NCBI GenBank assembly: GCA_027061705.1
Contig: JAMOVB010000123.1
Location: 1-6,871 of the forward strand
Origin: Desulfurococcales archaeon
GTDB lineage: Archaea; Thermoproteota; Thermoprotei_A; Sulfolobales; NBVN01
DNA: 6,871 nt
Direction: 5' to 3'
Made by a program: the position numbers and the translations under genes. Shown piece after piece: positions 5,721 through 6,871 of the stretch. The notes under the pieces are model-generated. The model did not search any database. It had not been told where the DNA came from and saw only the letters and a program-made list of their open reading frames with translations. Position 1 is the stretch's first letter; the number at the start of each line of letters is the position of its first letter.

Positions 5721-6871
5721 CTACTTCTTGCCTACTATGTGTACCCAGTCGACGAACCACTGCATGGTCCATAGGGCGTCGTGGCCTAGCCTCTCACCGG
5801 CAGGTATGACGACCTTCTTACCGGTCTTGATGTTGTAGCCGGTTAGCGGGCCGGTGAACGGGTCGAATCTAGGCGCTATGTAGTACCACTTCTCCTTGCC
5901 GCCGATGTAGATCTTAGTTATGTTCATGTACTTGTGGGTTATTGACAGGCTGTCGAGGGCGTTGAGCATCGGCGCGTCCTTCATCTCGCGGTACCTCAGC
6001 ATGACTAGGTCGTACACGCTCATCTTCTTGCCGGTCTGCTTGTCAGTGACTATTATCTTCTTAAGGATCGGTATGACCTTCGGGTTGATGTGCATTACAG
6101 TGCCGTTCTGGAAGACCCAGCAGCCGAACTCGACGGCGCCGGAGTTCAGCAGGTCCCAGTAGTCAACGTCCTGCAGGTTGTACGGCGTGTAGACGCCTGC
6201 CTTTATCTTAGCCAGTATGTCGGCGTAGATCACCTCCCACCTGACTATCTGGCCGCTTGCCACGACGTCAGGTCCGTAGATCCAGCCGGGGCTGTAGTGG
6301 CTGAAGACCCAGATCTGCTTGTGCTGCTGCTTGTACAGCTGCTCAGCATACTCGATGACGGCGATGGAGTCCTGAGTGTAGGCTAGGACGTCACAGTGGT
6401 AGTCGTTGACTAGGGTTGCGGCTGCCTGCCTAGTCACTGCGGGGTGGTACCAGCCGCCAGTCTCGATCACGTACACCTCAATCTTCTTGCCGAGCTGCTC
6501 GCCCACCTCCTTAGCGCCTATAGCGAAGGCGTTGATGTGCCTGACCAGCTCAGGCGTTAGGAAGGCGGCTATGTAGCCTATGTGGCCGGTCTTGGTGAGG
6601 GCTCCGGCAATCAGGCCGTCCAGGTAGTAGATCTGGTATAGGTCGGCGAAGTAGGTGCCCATGTTATGCCATCTTAGGTAGCCGCTGCAGTGGAAGAATA
6701 TGACATTGGGGTGCAGCTTAGCCTCGTCTAGAGTGCCCTCCATGTAGCCGAAGGAGGTGGTGAAGATTACGTCGTATCCCTTGCTGATGAGTGACTCTAT
6801 AGTGCTCTTGAGCTTTGACTCAGGAACGCTCTCAACGTAGGTGGTCTTAAGCCAGTCCTTATATAGGGCCT
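5721..6871 (-). CDS. BMP/PnrA-family substrate-binding protein of ABC importer (5' end outside window)
   Basis: This is the extracytoplasmic ligand-binding protein of the operon. The frame stays open to the right edge, giving 382 residues; the signal peptide or lipobox is outside, and the first internal Met (residue 43) is not the start. BMP family (Bmp, PF02608) marks, numbered from the edge: DVIFTTSFGYM at 33-43, GTYFADLYQIYYLDGLIAG at 71-89, GHIGYIAAFLTPELVRHINAF at 95-115, CDVLAYTQDS at 159-168 (loop expected near the ligand), YGPDVVASGQI at 198-208, and the C-terminal FDPFTGPL...IPAGERL...WTMQWFVDW. Bacterial relatives bind purine and other nucleosides, so nucleoside binding is the likely role. 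About 35-40 residues at 297-333, between the YDLVMLRYRE helix and the DPFTGP turn, look like an insertion relative to bacterial members as I remember them. It is the first visible gene of the operon. Confidence 0.93.
   Translation of the reverse strand, partial: ALYKDWLKTTYVESVPESKLKSTIESLISKGYDVIFTTSFGYMEGTLDEAKLHPNVIFFHCSGYLRWHNMGTYFADLYQIYYLDGLIAGALTKTGHIGYIAAFLTPELVRHINAFAIGAKEVGEQLGKKIEVYVIETGGWYHPAVTRQAAATLVNDYHCDVLAYTQDSIAVIEYAEQLYKQQHKQIWVFSHYSPGWIYGPDVVASGQIVRWEVIYADILAKIKAGVYTPYNLQDVDYWDLLNSGAVEFGCWVFQNGTVMHINPKVIPILKKIIVTDKQTGKKMSVYDLVMLRYREMKDAPMLNALDSLSITHKYMNITKIYIGGKEKWYYIAPRFDPFTGPLTGYNIKTGKKVVIPAGERLGHDALWTMQWFVDWVHIVGKK

Noticed and set aside
6090..6386. 98-codon plus-strand frame opposite the binding-protein gene
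   Set aside because: It is antisense to conserved BMP-family sequence and has no independent start signal or motif.

Overview
The window looks like a piece of an archaeal chromosome, probably a hyperthermophilic Thermoproteota (Crenarchaeota). The basis is a GGTG core a few bases before almost every start codon (complementary to the archaeal 16S 3' end), TTG and GTG starts beside ATG, heavy use of AGG arginine and ATA isoleucine codons, short overlapping gene junctions, A/T-only TATA-like tracts, and proteins whose motifs fit archaeal families. The genus cannot be named from the sequence alone.

Layout, left to right. (1) Positions 1-225, minus strand: the N-terminal 75 codons of a winged helix-turn-helix, Lrp/AsnC-like DNA-binding protein, running off the left edge. 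(2) Positions 226-587: an AT-rich gap of about 360 bp without a convincing gene. It holds a likely promoter for the HTH gene, three copies of an AAATACTT element (one pair inverted), several short perfect palindromes, and a strong hairpin at the end of the next gene. (3) Positions 588-1274, minus strand: a HAD-superfamily hydrolase with a DxF variant of motif I. (4) Positions 1374-1961, plus strand: a 195-residue two-helix membrane protein I cannot place in a family, divergent from the HAD gene across a 99-bp shared promoter region. (5) Positions 2010-6871, minus strand: a tight four-gene ABC importer operon that fills 70% of the window.

The operon is transcribed right to left: BMP/PnrA-type substrate-binding protein (5' end outside the window), a double-ATPase protein, a long permease and a short permease. 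This is the order and composition of bacterial BMP-type nucleoside importers (for example BmpA-NupABC of Lactococcus lactis, or Bacillus YufNOPQ), so nucleoside uptake is the best guess; the true substrate is not proven by sequence. The binding protein would capture ligand outside the membrane, the two permeases form a heterodimeric channel, and the fused ATPase drives it. Gene spacings of 21 bp, 1 bp and a near-zero overlap, with each downstream Shine-Dalgarno in or just after the preceding gene, indicate one translationally coupled transcript.

Most of the window is ordinary. The points worth a second look are the paired degeneration of one ATP site in the fused ATPase, extra segments in the binding protein and long permease, the repeated operator-like motif in front of the HTH gene, and the unplaced membrane protein. 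I see no CRISPR array, RNA gene, insertion sequence or obvious new multi-gene system.
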